From contig NZ_JAHLDU010000009.1 in assembly GCF_018861905.1 (NCBI RefSeq), forward strand, positions 1 to 64,000: 64,000 nt of DNA, written 5' to 3'. Made by a program: the position numbers and the translations under genes. The notes beneath the pieces are model-generated. The model did no database searches. It was not told the DNA's origin and worked only from the letters and a program-made list of their open reading frames with translations. This document shows, piece by piece, positions 36,863-45,770 of this stretch. The DNA is from Clostridium sp. DSM 17811 (GTDB lineage Bacteria > Bacillota > Clostridia > Clostridiales > Clostridiaceae). The first letter of the stretch is position 1. Every line of letters starts with the position of its first letter.

Positions 36863-37648
36863 CTATATAATGTTTTTTTGTCTTACAACTTCATACATCA
36901 TAATTGATGATGCTACTGCCGCATTTAATGATTCTGCACCACCAGGCATAGGAATTTTAATTTTCAAATCACATATCTCATAAACTTCATCGCTAATTCC
37001 ATTTCCTTCATTTCCAACCGATATGATAATTTTACCTTTTAAATCTACATCGTAAAAATTTTTATCAGTAGCGAGTGAACTAGTTACTAATTTAAATCCA
37101 CTCATTTTAAGTTTTTGAACTAGTGATAAATCATTATCATAAATAATAGGTATTTTAAAAATAGAACCCATTGTAGCCCTTAATGTTTTCTCATTATAGA
37201 TATCCACAGTTCCCTTTGTAAGTATAACTCCTAGGGCCCCTGCCGCATGTGCAGTTCTAATTATAGTTCCCATATTTCCTGGATCTTGAATCCTGTCCGC
37301 TAACATATAAAATCCATTGTCATATTTGATTTCTACAGGTTTATTTCTAACCGATGCGATAATCCCTTGTGGATTATCTGTATCACAAATGTTTTTAAAT
37401 AAACTATCAGTAACACCATAAACTTTAGTATTTACCTGTAGCTTATTTTTCATACTGGAGCTCTCAAATTTATCCTCGCCTCTAGCACTTATAAATATAT
37501 GTACCACTTCAAATCCTGATTCCAAAGCTTCTTCTACAAATCTAAAACCCTCAACTAAAAACATATTACTACTTGTTCTATATCTTTTTTCCTTTAATTT
37601 TCTAATATCTTTAATCAATAAATTATCCTTACTCTGAATATATTCCAA
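36863..37648 (-). CDS. TrmH/SpoU-family RNA 2'-O-methyltransferase
   Basis: A 261-residue SPOUT methyltransferase with N-terminal substrate-binding domain (~1-95) and the three family motifs: RIQDPGNMGTIIRTAHAAG (motif 1), VGNEGNGIS (motif 2) and IPMPGGAESLNAAVASSI (motif 3). Such enzymes use S-adenosylmethionine and a trefoil knot to methylate ribose in 23S rRNA. The exact target base is not determined by sequence. It sits 12 bp behind ktrA. Confidence 0.9.
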   Translation of the reverse strand: MEYIQSKDNLLIKDIRKLKEKRYRTSSNMFLVEGFRFVEEALESGFEVVHIFISARGEDKFESSSMKNKLQVNTKVYGVTDSLFKNICDTDNPQGIIASVRNKPVEIKYDNGFYMLADRIQDPGNMGTIIRTAHAAGALGVILTKGTVDIYNEKTLRATMGSIFKIPIIYDNDLSLVQKLKMSGFKLVTSSLATDKNFYDVDLKGKIIISVGNEGNGISDEVYEICDLKIKIPMPGGAESLNAAVASSIMMYEVVRQKNII

Positions 37649-37660
37649 ACGAAGTACCCC

Positions 37661-38320
37661 TTATTTAACTAAATTTTCTAACGCATTTAATTCTTCAATG
37701 CTACCTATAGCCACAATAATATCCCCTGATTCAATAATATTATCAGCCGATAGCGAAACATCAACATCATTATTTCTTTTTATAGCCATTACATTTATTC
37801 CATATTTAGCTCTTATATTTAATTCTCTAAGTGTCTTGTTATGCCATTCTATCGGGCTCACAACTTCAGCAATACTGTAATCAGGCGATAATTCTATGTA
37901 ATCTAATATATTTGATGACACTAAATTATGAGCAACACGTTCACCCATATCTCGTTCTGGGAAAACAACTCTATCAGCACCTATCTTGTACAATACTTTA
38001 GCATGTAATGCATTGGTTGCCTTTGTAATTACATATTTTACTCCCAATTCTTTAACTAATACTGTTGCCAAAATACTAGACTGAATATTATCACCTATAC
38101 CAATAACTGCACAATCAAAATTACGAATGCCAAGGGCTCTCAAACTATTTTCATCATTTGCATCAACTTGAACCGAATGAGTAACTGAATCTGAAATACT
38201 TTGAACTACCTCCTCATCAGAATCAACTGCTAAAACATCGTTTCCCAAAGCATATAATGTTTCAGCAACTGATGTTCCAAATCTTCCAAGTCCTATAACA
38301 ATAAACTGTTTCTTATTCAT
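37661..38320 (-). CDS. ktrA: KtrA-type potassium uptake regulator
   Basis: A 219-residue cytosolic RCK protein. RCK_N with Rossmann GLGRFG (~11-16) binds ATP/ADP or NAD and gates KtrB; RCK_C (~140-215) may bind c-di-AMP. The ATG at 38320 with GGTGG upstream is preferred to GTG 38329. It follows ktrB by 11 bp, forming a KtrAB operon. Confidence 0.93.
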   Translation of the reverse strand: MNKKQFIVIGLGRFGTSVAETLYALGNDVLAVDSDEEVVQSISDSVTHSVQVDANDENSLRALGIRNFDCAVIGIGDNIQSSILATVLVKELGVKYVITKATNALHAKVLYKIGADRVVFPERDMGERVAHNLVSSNILDYIELSPDYSIAEVVSPIEWHNKTLRELNIRAKYGINVMAIKRNNDVDVSLSADNIIESGDIIVAIGSIEELNALENLVK

Positions 38321-38331
38321 TACTTCCACCC

Positions 38332-39705
38332 CTATCCAATTAAAATTTTACCTTCCGGATATTTTATAGTTCCAGATTTACCGCTTCTTCTTTTAGCTAA
38401 TGCGAGCATTATAGTAAGCGGTCCCACTCTTCCAGCATACATGGTAAGCGTTATTATTATCTTCCCGACTATTGTTAGCTTTGTAGTTAATCCTAATGTT
38501 AATCCAACTGTAGCAAATGCTGAAGTGGCCTCATATAAAAAATATTCAAAAGGAATATTGGATGGCTCCGTAATTGATAATACCATTGTAACTGCTATTA
38601 CAATTCCCAGGCCAAGAACAGTTATTACTAAGGATTTGTACACAACTTCTTTATTTATACGTCTTTTAAATATTTCAGTATCTTCACGTCCACGAACTAC
38701 AGATACCACCGTCATAAAAAGCACAATTGCAGTAGTCGTTTTTATTCCACCAGCCGTTGAACCAGGAGACCCACCGATAAACATTAAAATTATCGTTAGA
38801 AAATTTCCTGCGCTAGTCATCTTGTCTAATGGAATAGAATTAAACCCAGCTGTTCTAGGTGATACTGATGCAAATATTGAAGATAAAATTTTACCCTTCA
38901 CAGACATCCCTTTCATAGTGCCCGGATTATTCATTTCAAAAATGAACATGAGAATTGCACCGGTGACGATTAGTACTATTGTTGAATAAATAACTACTTT
39001 AGAATGGAGTGATAACCTTTTGTTTCCCTTAGAATTATAAATTTCTACCCAAACATAAAAACCTAATCCCCCTACTGCAATTAATGCTGAAATTGTAAGT
39101 ATTACTACAGAATTATTAGCATAAGCAGTAACACTTTTAAAATTCCCCATCAAATCAAATCCAGCATTGCAAAATGCAGAAACAGCATGAAATACACTAT
39201 AATAAATCCCTTTTGCAATTCCAAATTCCGGAATAAATTGTGTTGCAAATAAGACTGCTCCTACTCCTTCAACTGAGAATGTAAATATCAATACATATTT
39301 GATCATTTTTACTAACCCCTGCAATGAATTTACATTCATTGCTTCCTGCATTACTAGCCTTTCCTTTAATGTTATTCTCCTTCCAAAAAAGAAAAAAACT
39401 AAAGTTGCAACGGACATAAATCCAAGTCCGCCGGTTTCTATTAATAGCATTATTACAGTTTTCCCAAAATAAGTCCAATATGTTCCCGTATCTAGAGTTA
39501 CAAGACCTGTAACACACACAGCAGATGTAGAAGTGAATATACAATCTATAAATGGTGTAATTTCACCACTTTGAGACGATATTGGTAAGCTAAGTAGTAT
39601 TGCACCTACAAGTATTACTATAGCAAAACCTAATGCAAGTATCTGAACTGGAGTATATTTCTTTTTCTTGTTAAGAGTTTTTAAATCTAATTCCAAATTA
39701 TCCAC
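38332..39705 (-). CDS. ktrB: KtrB-type potassium channel subunit
   Basis: A 457-residue TrkH/KtrB membrane protein with four M1-P-M2 units. Selectivity-filter glycines lie in VCVTGLVTL, FCNAGFDLM, PRTAGFNSI and FATVGLTLG; the C-terminal conserved GRVGPLT is present. With KtrA it imports K+ (Na+-dependent in Bacillus). This is the only intact K+ uptake system in the window, while the kdp locus at 12.5-13.7 kb is decayed. Confidence 0.94.
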   Translation of the reverse strand: MDNLELDLKTLNKKKKYTPVQILALGFAIVILVGAILLSLPISSQSGEITPFIDCIFTSTSAVCVTGLVTLDTGTYWTYFGKTVIMLLIETGGLGFMSVATLVFFFFGRRITLKERLVMQEAMNVNSLQGLVKMIKYVLIFTFSVEGVGAVLFATQFIPEFGIAKGIYYSVFHAVSAFCNAGFDLMGNFKSVTAYANNSVVILTISALIAVGGLGFYVWVEIYNSKGNKRLSLHSKVVIYSTIVLIVTGAILMFIFEMNNPGTMKGMSVKGKILSSIFASVSPRTAGFNSIPLDKMTSAGNFLTIILMFIGGSPGSTAGGIKTTTAIVLFMTVVSVVRGREDTEIFKRRINKEVVYKSLVITVLGLGIVIAVTMVLSITEPSNIPFEYFLYEATSAFATVGLTLGLTTKLTIVGKIIITLTMYAGRVGPLTIMLALAKRRSGKSGTIKYPEGKILIG

Positions 39706-39795
39706 CTCTACACCTTTAATTATTCAAAAATAGTGTTTTTTTATAATTACATTTCATTAATTATAGCACTTAACATATTTTTGTCAAAATACAAT

Positions 39796-39824
39796 AAAAA
39801 ATGCAGCCATAAGGCTACATTTTC
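39796..39824 (-). terminator. Terminator of the infC-rpmI-rplT operon
   Basis: On the minus strand AAAATGTAGCC, loop TTAT, GGCTGCATTTTTTATTG, about 13 bases beyond the rplT stop. Confidence 0.85.
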
Positions 39825-39836
39825 AGATAAATACTT

Positions 39837-40196
39837 TTAAAGTTTTAATTGTTTTTTTGCAACTTCTACTAATTCAGCAAAAGCTTTTGGATCATTTATA
39901 GCAATTTCAGAAAGCATTTTTCTGTTAATATCTATGCCTGCAAGTTTCATACCATTCATAAATCTTGAATATGAAAGGTCGCTTAATCTTGTAGCAGCAT
40001 TTATTCTAGCTATCCAAAGTGTTCTGAAATCTCTTTTCTTTCTCTTTCTACCTATATATCCGTTTCTTAAACCTCTCATTACTGCTTCATTTGCTGTTTT
40101 AAATAACTTACTTCTTCCACCGTAGTAGCCTTTTGCGAGTTTTAATACTTTCTTATGGTTTTTACGAGAGTTAACTGCTCGTTTAATTCTTGCCAT
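39837..40196 (-). CDS. rplT: 50S ribosomal protein L20
   Basis: A 119-residue L20 with the basic N-terminal tail ([20 protein letters not shown]) and globular RNA-binding domain ([11 protein letters not shown]). It binds 23S rRNA early in assembly and represses its own operon via the L20 leader. Last gene of infC-rpmI-rplT. Confidence 0.98.
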   Translation of the reverse strand: MARIKRAVNSRKNHKKVLKLAKGYYGGRSKLFKTANEAVMRGLRNGYIGRKRKKRDFRTLWIARINAATRLSDLSYSRFMNGMKLAGIDINRKMLSEIAINDPKAFAELVEVAKKQLKL

Positions 40197-40221
40197 TTAA
40201 TATACCTCCTAATCACCATTT

Positions 40222-40419
40222 TTATAAGTATGGTAATAATTTTCTCATGTTTTTTATTTGAGTTGTTGAAACATATGCTGTTTTTCTAAGATTTCTTTTT
40301 CTTTTAGGACTCTTTTTTGTTAATATATGACTTGTAAAAGCCTTTGCTCTTTTTAATTTTCCTGACCCTGTCTTCTTAAATCTTTTTGCTGCGCCTCTAT
40401 GTGTTTTCATTTTAGGCAT
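40222..40419 (-). CDS. rpmI: 50S ribosomal protein L35
   Basis: A 65-residue, very basic L35 ([20 protein letters not shown] start is diagnostic). It lies between infC and rplT in the universal order. Confidence 0.98.
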   Translation of the reverse strand: MPKMKTHRGAAKRFKKTGSGKLKRAKAFTSHILTKKSPKRKRNLRKTAYVSTTQIKNMRKLLPYL

Positions 40420-40438
40420 GTAAAATTCCTCCTCTCGG

Positions 40439-40957
40439 TTATGCTTTTTTGGGAGCTAAAATCATTATCATATTTCTTCCCTCTTGTCTCGCTGGTTTTT
40501 CAACAATATAAACATCACCGATTTTTTCTACAAAAGATCTTAATATCTTATGCCCCGCTTTTGAATTTTCAATTTCTCTTCCTCTAAATCTTACAGTTAT
40601 CTTTACTTTGTCTTCATCTAATAAGAACTTTTTAGCATTGCTAGCCTTAATAGAAATATCATGGTCTTGTATTGTTGCACTCAATCGTATTTCTTTAAGA
40701 GTTACAACCTTTTGTTTCTTTTTAGCTTCTTTTTCTTTCTTTTGTTTTTCATATTCAAATTTACCAATATCCATTATTCTACATACTGGTGGTTTTGCAG
40801 TTGGTGACATCATAACAAGATCTAAGTCACTATCTTCTGCAAGCTTTATTGCATCTTTAGTATCTAAAATGCCAAGTGCAGAACCATCTGCTGCAATAAC
40901 CCTTATTTCTTTATCTCTTATTTCTTCATTCATCATAAAATTTTTGTTTTTACTAAT
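40439..40957 (-). CDS. infC: Translation initiation factor IF-3 (ATT start)
   Basis: A 172-residue IF3: N-domain ([20 protein letters not shown]) and C-domain ([20 protein letters not shown]). IF3 binds the 30S subunit and rejects non-canonical start codons. The start is ATT at 40955-40957 ([12 protein letters not shown]), six bases after GGAGGTG; internal ATGs (MMNEE) are too far. ATT initiation of infC is a known autoregulatory feature, because IF3 discriminates against its own start. Confidence 0.93.
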   Translation of the reverse strand: MSKNKNFMMNEEIRDKEIRVIAADGSALGILDTKDAIKLAEDSDLDLVMMSPTAKPPVCRIMDIGKFEYEKQKKEKEAKKKQKVVTLKEIRLSATIQDHDISIKASNAKKFLLDEDKVKITVRFRGREIENSKAGHKILRSFVEKIGDVYIVEKPARQEGRNMIMILAPKKA

Positions 40958-41005
40958 AATTTTCACCTCCAGGTGTACTTGCTTAAATTTTTTTATATTA
41001 TTCAA

Positions 41006-41100
41006 TAATAAAAAGGACGGCATAAATGCCGTCCTTAATAGTAACAATTTAAATTACTAATCAACCTAACTAGCTTTGCTGTTAGGTGAGAAACGGCTGT
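41006..41100 (-). promoter_or_regulatory. L20 leader upstream of infC
   Basis: Minus-strand leader with hairpin CCTAAC...GTTAGG (41065-41086) and a Rho-independent terminator AGGACGGC, TTTAT loop, GCCGTCCTTTTTATT (41013-41036), before infC. The layout fits the Firmicute L20 leader, in which L20 binding favours early termination. Confidence 0.8.
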
Positions 41101-41177
41101 TTCTTCTTGTTAAAATAATTCTATTATATAAAATATCATTTAAAAATATTTTTTATATTTCATTCACAACAATTTAT

Positions 41178-41312
41178 ATTATATTATAATATTGTTTAAT
41201 TGTCAATTATAATATTGTTTAATTTTTAATTATATATGATATTGTTTAATTGTTACTTATAATTTGTATAATATTGTTTCTTTATATATTTGACTAATAT
41301 CGTTTATTTGCT
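41178..41312. repeat. AT-rich direct repeats with ATATTGTTTAAT core
   Basis: Five copies of an (A)ATATTGTTTAATT-like unit start at about 41189, 41212, 41239, 41271 and 41297, spaced 23-32 bases. The last two are degenerate (ATTGTTTCTT, ATCGTTTATT). They lie upstream of the infC leader promoter region and behind ytxC. Confidence 0.7.
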
Positions 41313-41350
41313 TCACTCATATATAACCTTTTTACTACCATATAACAACC

Positions 41351-42250
41351 TTATACTAATATTCCATTTTTAATCTTCTCACATTCAATACACGTATCAC
41401 AATAATAAACTTTATCTGTAAAAACCTTGCTTATCGTTTCAATTAACTCCTTATTTTTACAATGCTTGACGCAGTGTATAATCACTTTTTTAGGAGCACT
41501 AGATATCATGGTGCTAATTATAAGTTCTTCTTGGTTTTCTATTGAATCAAATTTAACATCTGGTAACTCACCCATCATACTTTCTACTAAATTATTACCT
41601 TCTTTATCTCTTAAATGATAATTGCCATCTTTTTCAATTAGAATATTAACTTCATCTACCTTGCTCTCCTGAATATCAACGAAGTATTTAAGAAGTTTTA
41701 TAAACTCATTATATTCTTTTTCTACCATATATTCTTCTACAACTTTATCAACTATACTCTCTAGGTCCTCATTTAGTTCTTTTGACCTGAATGTTAAAAA
41801 TCCACTTATATTAATTTCATTATTTTCTTCTATACATTTTGTTATTTTATCAATAATAACATTTTTTCTATTTATACAATATACCATATTAGAACCAGAT
41901 ATTTCCCCCTCATTAAACAATGCTTTTTGTATCCTAGGTTTAACTTGTTTTATTTCATCATATTGTAGAAAGAAATATGTTTCAGTAAGGAAATCATTTA
42001 TTCCTTTTTTACAAAACTCGCTTGTTACTATTTTATATAACATATTTGCAACATTCAAATTAAATGTTTTGATACTACTATCACTTATATTGTCATCACT
42101 ACAAAAGAACTTAATAAAATGCATATCTTCTACTATGCTTTCAGATATACCTAAAATTGTTTTTTTATATTCAAAACATTTTTTTATCGCATTTATCTCG
42201 TCAATAATGTATTCCATACTCCTATTATATACAACGGTTAATAAAAGCAT
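41351..42250 (-). CDS. ytxC: Putative sporulation protein YtxC
   Basis: A 299-residue protein matching the YtxC family: helical N-terminal part, a conserved FLTFRSKELNEDLESIVDKV and VVEEYMVEKEYNEFIKLLKY core, and a C-terminal domain with CDTCIECEKI. The family is restricted to endospore formers, is often near the rplT/infC locus, and has unknown biochemical role. The ATG at 42250 is used (GGGAG upstream); the frame extends to 42337 without a ribosome site. Confidence 0.85.
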   Translation of the reverse strand: MLLLTVVYNRSMEYIIDEINAIKKCFEYKKTILGISESIVEDMHFIKFFCSDDNISDSSIKTFNLNVANMLYKIVTSEFCKKGINDFLTETYFFLQYDEIKQVKPRIQKALFNEGEISGSNMVYCINRKNVIIDKITKCIEENNEINISGFLTFRSKELNEDLESIVDKVVEEYMVEKEYNEFIKLLKYFVDIQESKVDEVNILIEKDGNYHLRDKEGNNLVESMMGELPDVKFDSIENQEELIISTMISSAPKKVIIHCVKHCKNKELIETISKVFTDKVYYCDTCIECEKIKNGILV

Positions 42251-42399
42251 TTCGCACACTCCCTTCTTATTACGGTAGTATGTGTGTAATATTAATGTAT
42301 ATGCAAAATAAATTAAACAATTATCGACATATTGCAAATTGTAATAACTTTATGTTATAAAATATATATAATAAAATACATATTAAATAGGAGTTCACA

Positions 42400-43095
42400 A
42401 TGAAAAATATTATTGTAGATTTTAGAATTCATAATGATGAAAAAAAATGTTTGATTTCTAAAGGGTATAACTTGCTTATTTGCCCTCCGAGTAATCTTTT
42501 ATATGATGCTGTATGTGGTCACCCCGATATGCTTTTGCACATTTTAGGAAATACCATTGTAGTACATAAAGATATGGATAGTGACTTTATAGAAAGCCTA
42601 GTTTTACAAAATTACAAAGTTTATAAATCAAAATCCGCTTTAAAAATGAATTACCCTTATAATATCTGTCTAAATTCATTAAGCATACGTAATCTTTTTG
42701 TTCATTTTATTAATTATACCGATGAGAATCTTTTATTGATTACAAAAGATAAAAAATTAGTAAATGTAAAACAAGGTTATACAAAATGTTCTACTTGCAT
42801 TGTAAATGATCATGCAGTTATAACTAGTGATGTTACTATTGCCAAGGCTCTAAACCTTGAAAAGATAGATGTATTATTACTTCCTCCTGGTGATATTCTT
42901 CTTCCAGGGCTTAATTACGGTTTTATCGGTGGTGCAACAGGTCTTATCGAAGATAATGTTTTAGCTTTTTATGGTCACTTAGATTATTATTTATATGGAA
43001 AAGAGGTATTGGCTTTTTTAAATAAGCACAAGGTAGAACCTGTGTTTTTAAGAGATGGCAAGCTCGTTGATCGTGGTAGCATTTTTAGGATTTAG
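42400..43095 (+). CDS. DUF6873 family (GME-fold-like) protein
   Basis: A 231-residue protein with repeated beta/alpha elements typical of the guanidino-group-modifying-enzyme fold. Residues that could form an active site are clustered: HPDML (~48), KQGYTKCSTCIVND (~125-138), and GGATGLIEDNVLAFYGHLDY (~177-196). The DUF6873 assignment is from memory of the family. Catalytic function is unknown. It has a weak GGAG-type ribosome site and a palindromic element directly after its stop. Confidence 0.65.
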   Translation: MKNIIVDFRIHNDEKKCLISKGYNLLICPPSNLLYDAVCGHPDMLLHILGNTIVVHKDMDSDFIESLVLQNYKVYKSKSALKMNYPYNICLNSLSIRNLFVHFINYTDENLLLITKDKKLVNVKQGYTKCSTCIVNDHAVITSDVTIAKALNLEKIDVLLLPPGDILLPGLNYGFIGGATGLIEDNVLAFYGHLDYYLYGKEVLAFLNKHKVEPVFLRDGKLVDRGSIFRI

Positions 43096-43096
43096 T

Positions 43097-43390
43097 AAAA
43101 ATATGAGTGTTTCCGAAAGAACTTTCTCCTGCATTGCTCCAAATAAGAGTTTAAAACGTAACCTAAATGGTTTCCTAATAGTATGCTATAACGAAAAGTA
43201 TATATTGCTCTAAGGCTTTCACTTCGCTTAGTAATTCTAAAATTTATTATATTTGTAGCTGCTAAAACCCGCAAACTCGCTTTCGCTCAAACATGCGGTT
43301 TTCTTTACGCAGCTTCAACTAGAATAAATTAAGAATTACTAAAGCTTGTTCAAATGCCTTTTACACAACATATACTTTTATTAGCATCCT
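43097..43390. repeat. Composite repeat: family-A 5' arm followed by family-B long palindrome (B1)
   Basis: 43097-43155 matches the first ~58 bases of family-A copy A1 (AAAAATATGAGTG..., CTTTCTCCTGC, AAATAAGAGTTT). It is followed by an imperfect ~187-base palindrome (43194-43380): AAAAGTATATATTG...GTAATTCT...TTTATT...GCTGC, loop CTCGCTTTCGCTCAAACATG, and the complementary arm. Begins 2 bases after the DUF6873 stop codon. The opposite end lies ~100 bases from lepB's stop. Confidence 0.75.
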
Positions 43391-43486
43391 ATAAGAAAAT
43401 TATTTATTATATAAAATAAATACATTAAGTTGAAAAATAAAAAACTTAAGTGCTTATTTAATATTTCAGTATAAATCTCAGCAATC

Positions 43487-44026
43487 CTAATGATTAAGAG
43501 CATCATTACCTATTACAAATTTCCCAAATCTTTTAAATGGGTATGTAATAAACTGTGCTTTCCCTTTTATATCCTTCCCATCGATATATGGATTTTCCCA
43601 TTTTCTAGCATCCAATGAACTTGCTCTATTATCACCGAAAAACAAATATTTATTTTCTGGAACTTTAAATTTTATATCTAAATCTTCCTTATTTACTACA
43701 TACGGCTGAGCGATTTCACTTCCATTTATAAATACACGCCCTTTCTCTTTTACAACAACCTCGTCTCCAGGAAGTCCTATTAATCTCTTTATCATTACCT
43801 CTTTTAGTTCATCAGATTTGAAAACTATTATATCTCCACTTTTTAATTTCGCTTTATTATAAACTTTTGTAACAAGAATTCTATCTCCTGACTTTATAGT
43901 TGGATACATTGATCCTGATGGAACCTTAACTTGGAAAAATAGTAGGTTATTTATTAAAACCACCAAAATTATTGCTGCAAGTATCGGTAATAACCATTCT
44001 TTGATAATATTTTTTAAACTCTTCAT
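43487..44026 (-). CDS. lepB: Signal peptidase I
   Basis: A 179-residue type I signal peptidase with one N-terminal membrane helix (~11-31) and catalytic Ser39 in PSGSMYPT and Lys80 in KRLIGLPGDE, plus box E GDNRASSLDAR. It cleaves signal peptides of exported proteins outside the membrane. Short SipS-like Firmicute form. It is 22 bp from the small anti-sigma-like gene, likely same operon. Confidence 0.94.
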   Translation of the reverse strand: MKSLKNIIKEWLLPILAAIILVVLINNLLFFQVKVPSGSMYPTIKSGDRILVTKVYNKAKLKSGDIIVFKSDELKEVMIKRLIGLPGDEVVVKEKGRVFINGSEIAQPYVVNKEDLDIKFKVPENKYLFFGDNRASSLDARKWENPYIDGKDIKGKAQFITYPFKRFGKFVIGNDALNH

Positions 44027-44047
44027 TAATTTAACCCCCTTGTATAA

Positions 44048-44287
44048 TTAAGATGTGATAATTGGAGTGAAAACAGTCATATATATATATAACAAAATCC
44101 ATAATTGAATCGCTAATTTAAAAATTTTTTGAGGAATCAACAAAAGACGAGATGAATAACAAAAACTGCCTTGATATGAATTATAACAAAGTTTTTGATA
44201 TATTCTTTCTTTTGTTCCCTCCGGTGGATCAATTTGTACATCTATCGATTTAAACATTTTTTTAAAAATTTCATCCTCTTTTATCAT
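44048..44287 (-). CDS. Small membrane protein, possible anti-sigma partner
   Basis: A 79-residue protein, overlapping the sigma factor gene by 17 bases. The N-terminal cytosolic ~45 residues (DVQIDPPEGTKERIYQKL) resemble the start of anti-sigma factors that precede membrane anchors, and ~58-75 is a single hydrophobic helix with almost no outside domain. It is shorter than any classical anti-sigma, so a truncated or minimal inhibitor is suggested. AGGAG lies nine bases before the ATG at 44287. Confidence 0.6.
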   Translation of the reverse strand: MIKEDEIFKKMFKSIDVQIDPPEGTKERIYQKLCYNSYQGSFCYSSRLLLIPQKIFKLAIQLWILLYIYMTVFTPIITS

Positions 44288-44822
44288 ATAATTCATCTCC
44301 TTCTATCTTGTTATATTCTTTTTTAAACCTGATTTTTGCTCTTTGTAATATGCCATCAATAGATTTCGGAGTTTTACATAAGTATTTTGAAATATCTTTT
44401 ACACTATAGTCATCTATATATTTCAGAATAAGAACATACTTATAAATAGGCTTTAATTTATTTAAGGTTTCTAAAATCACCTTTCTAGTTTCCAAATTGA
44501 TAACCATAAATTCAACATCTTGGTTATCTACTAGATAATTCAATTCTTCTGCATAATTAGGCCCCTCCTTCCTAATATTATCTCTATAATAATTCATTAT
44601 TTTATTTTTTGCTATTCCACAAAGCCAAGTTTTATATGAACTTGTAGCTTTGTAGTTTGTAAGTCCTTTCATAGCACTGATAAATATCTCTTGAACTAGG
44701 TCTTCAGTAGCTTCTTTATTTGCTGCTAATCTTAAAAATACAAAAGAATAAACATAATTAAAATTTTTTTCATATATTTCCTTAAAATTTTCTTTATTCA
44801 TTTTAAAAATATTTTTTATCAT
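44271..44822 (-). CDS. ECF-type sigma-70 family RNA polymerase sigma factor
   Basis: A 183-residue sigma factor with region 2 (NFNYVYSFVFLRLAANKEAT, DLVQEIFISAMKGL) and region 4 (YSVKDISKYLCKTPKSIDGI then LQRAKIRFKKEY), and no region 3, so ECF-like. It directs RNA polymerase to a special promoter set, target unknown. Its gene overlaps a small membrane-anchored protein and precedes lepB, hinting at envelope stress. Start ATG 44822 with AGGTGG; GTG 44831 is too close. Confidence 0.85.
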   Translation of the reverse strand: MIKNIFKMNKENFKEIYEKNFNYVYSFVFLRLAANKEATEDLVQEIFISAMKGLTNYKATSSYKTWLCGIAKNKIMNYYRDNIRKEGPNYAEELNYLVDNQDVEFMVINLETRKVILETLNKLKPIYKYVLILKYIDDYSVKDISKYLCKTPKSIDGILQRAKIRFKKEYNKIEGDELYDKRG

Positions 44823-44999
44823 TTTTTCCACCTAACTACTTTTAATGCTAAAGTATATTTTCTATAACTATTAATAATTTACCATATTTTCAAGTCCTTT
44901 CATATCTTTAGTAACATAAAAAGAGGAAATCCCCTGAAAAAGATTAATAATATAATAAAAAATCTACAATACTTTCACATTCTATTTTTATACAATAAA

Positions 45000-45045
45000 A
45001 AAAGTAGCCTAGATACTGAAAGATCAGTATCTAGACTACTTTTTA
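45000..45045 (-). terminator. Terminator of the tRNA operon
   Basis: AAAAAAGTAG.CTAGATACTG, loop, CAGTATCTAG.CTACTTTTT, just after tRNA-Cys on the minus strand. Confidence 0.9.
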
Positions 45046-45051
45046 ATATTT

Positions 45052-45126
45052 TGGAGGCGCCACCCGGATTTGAACCGGGGAATAAAGGTTTTGCAGACCT
45101 TGACCTTACCGCTTGGCTATAGCGCC
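45052..45126 (-). tRNA. tRNA-Cys (GCA)
   Basis: Cloverleaf with acceptor GGCGCTA.../...TGGCGCC, anticodon loop CTGCAAA (GCA), T-arm GGTTCAAATCC and encoded CCA. Last of five tRNAs in one leftward cluster. Confidence 0.95.
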
Positions 45127-45149
45127 ATATTATGAAACTTTAAAATAAT

Positions 45150-45224
45150 TGGAGCGGAAGACGAGATTCGAACTCGCGACGTCCACCTTGGCAAGGTGGC
45201 ACTCTACCACTGAGCTACTTCCGC
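45150..45224 (-). tRNA. tRNA-Gly (GCC)
   Basis: Begins GCGGAAGTAGCTCA; anticodon loop TTGCCAA (GCC); T-loop GTTCGAATC; CCA encoded. Confidence 0.95.
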
Positions 45225-45229
45225 AACAC

Positions 45230-45305
<76 letters not shown>

Positions 45306-45336
45306 TTAATGCTTTTTAAAATTTATAAAATTTTAA

Positions 45337-45413
45337 TGGCGACTCAAAAGGGACTCGGACCCTCGACCTCCGCCGTGACAGGGCGGCACTCTAACCAACT
45401 GAGCTATTGAGCC
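45337..45413 (-). tRNA. tRNA-Asp (GTC)
   Basis: Begins GGCTCAATAGCTCAG; anticodon loop CTGTCAC (GTC); CCA encoded. Acceptor stem includes a G-T pair. Confidence 0.93.
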
Positions 45414-45418
45414 ATATG

Positions 45419-45494
45419 TGGTGGGAACAATAGGGTTCGAACCTATGACCCTCTGCTTGTAAGGCAGATGCTCTCCCAGCTGAGCTATGCTCCC
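45419..45494 (-). tRNA. tRNA-Val (TAC)
   Basis: Begins GGGAGCATAGCTCAG; anticodon loop CTTACAA (TAC); T-loop GTTCGAACC; CCA encoded. First of the cluster. Confidence 0.94.
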
Positions 45495-45770
45495 ACATGT
45501 ATTAATGCAACTATTATAGTCTACATCATTTCATAAAACTTGTCAACAACTTTATGTGTTAATCGTTTTATATACTTGATTACTTACTACTTTGTCGATC
45601 ATTACTTTACTATATTATAAAATTTCCTTGAAACTGTCAACCTCAAATACAGTCTATATCCATGATTATCTCAATTAAAATCGTAGATAATTGAATTTTC
45701 TCCATTTACCTACGATTTTCAATTTATAATTATATTCCCCTATACTACCATTTAAAAACATAATTATTAT

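Noticed and set aside
38441-38989. 182-codon plus-strand frame antisense to ktrB
   Set aside because: Shadow of the hydrophobic ktrB codon pattern; ktrB is clearly genuine on the other strand.
43092-43274. 60-codon minus-strand open frame inside the composite A/B element
   Set aside because: Repeat-derived; no ribosome site and no protein-like conservation with the other B copy.
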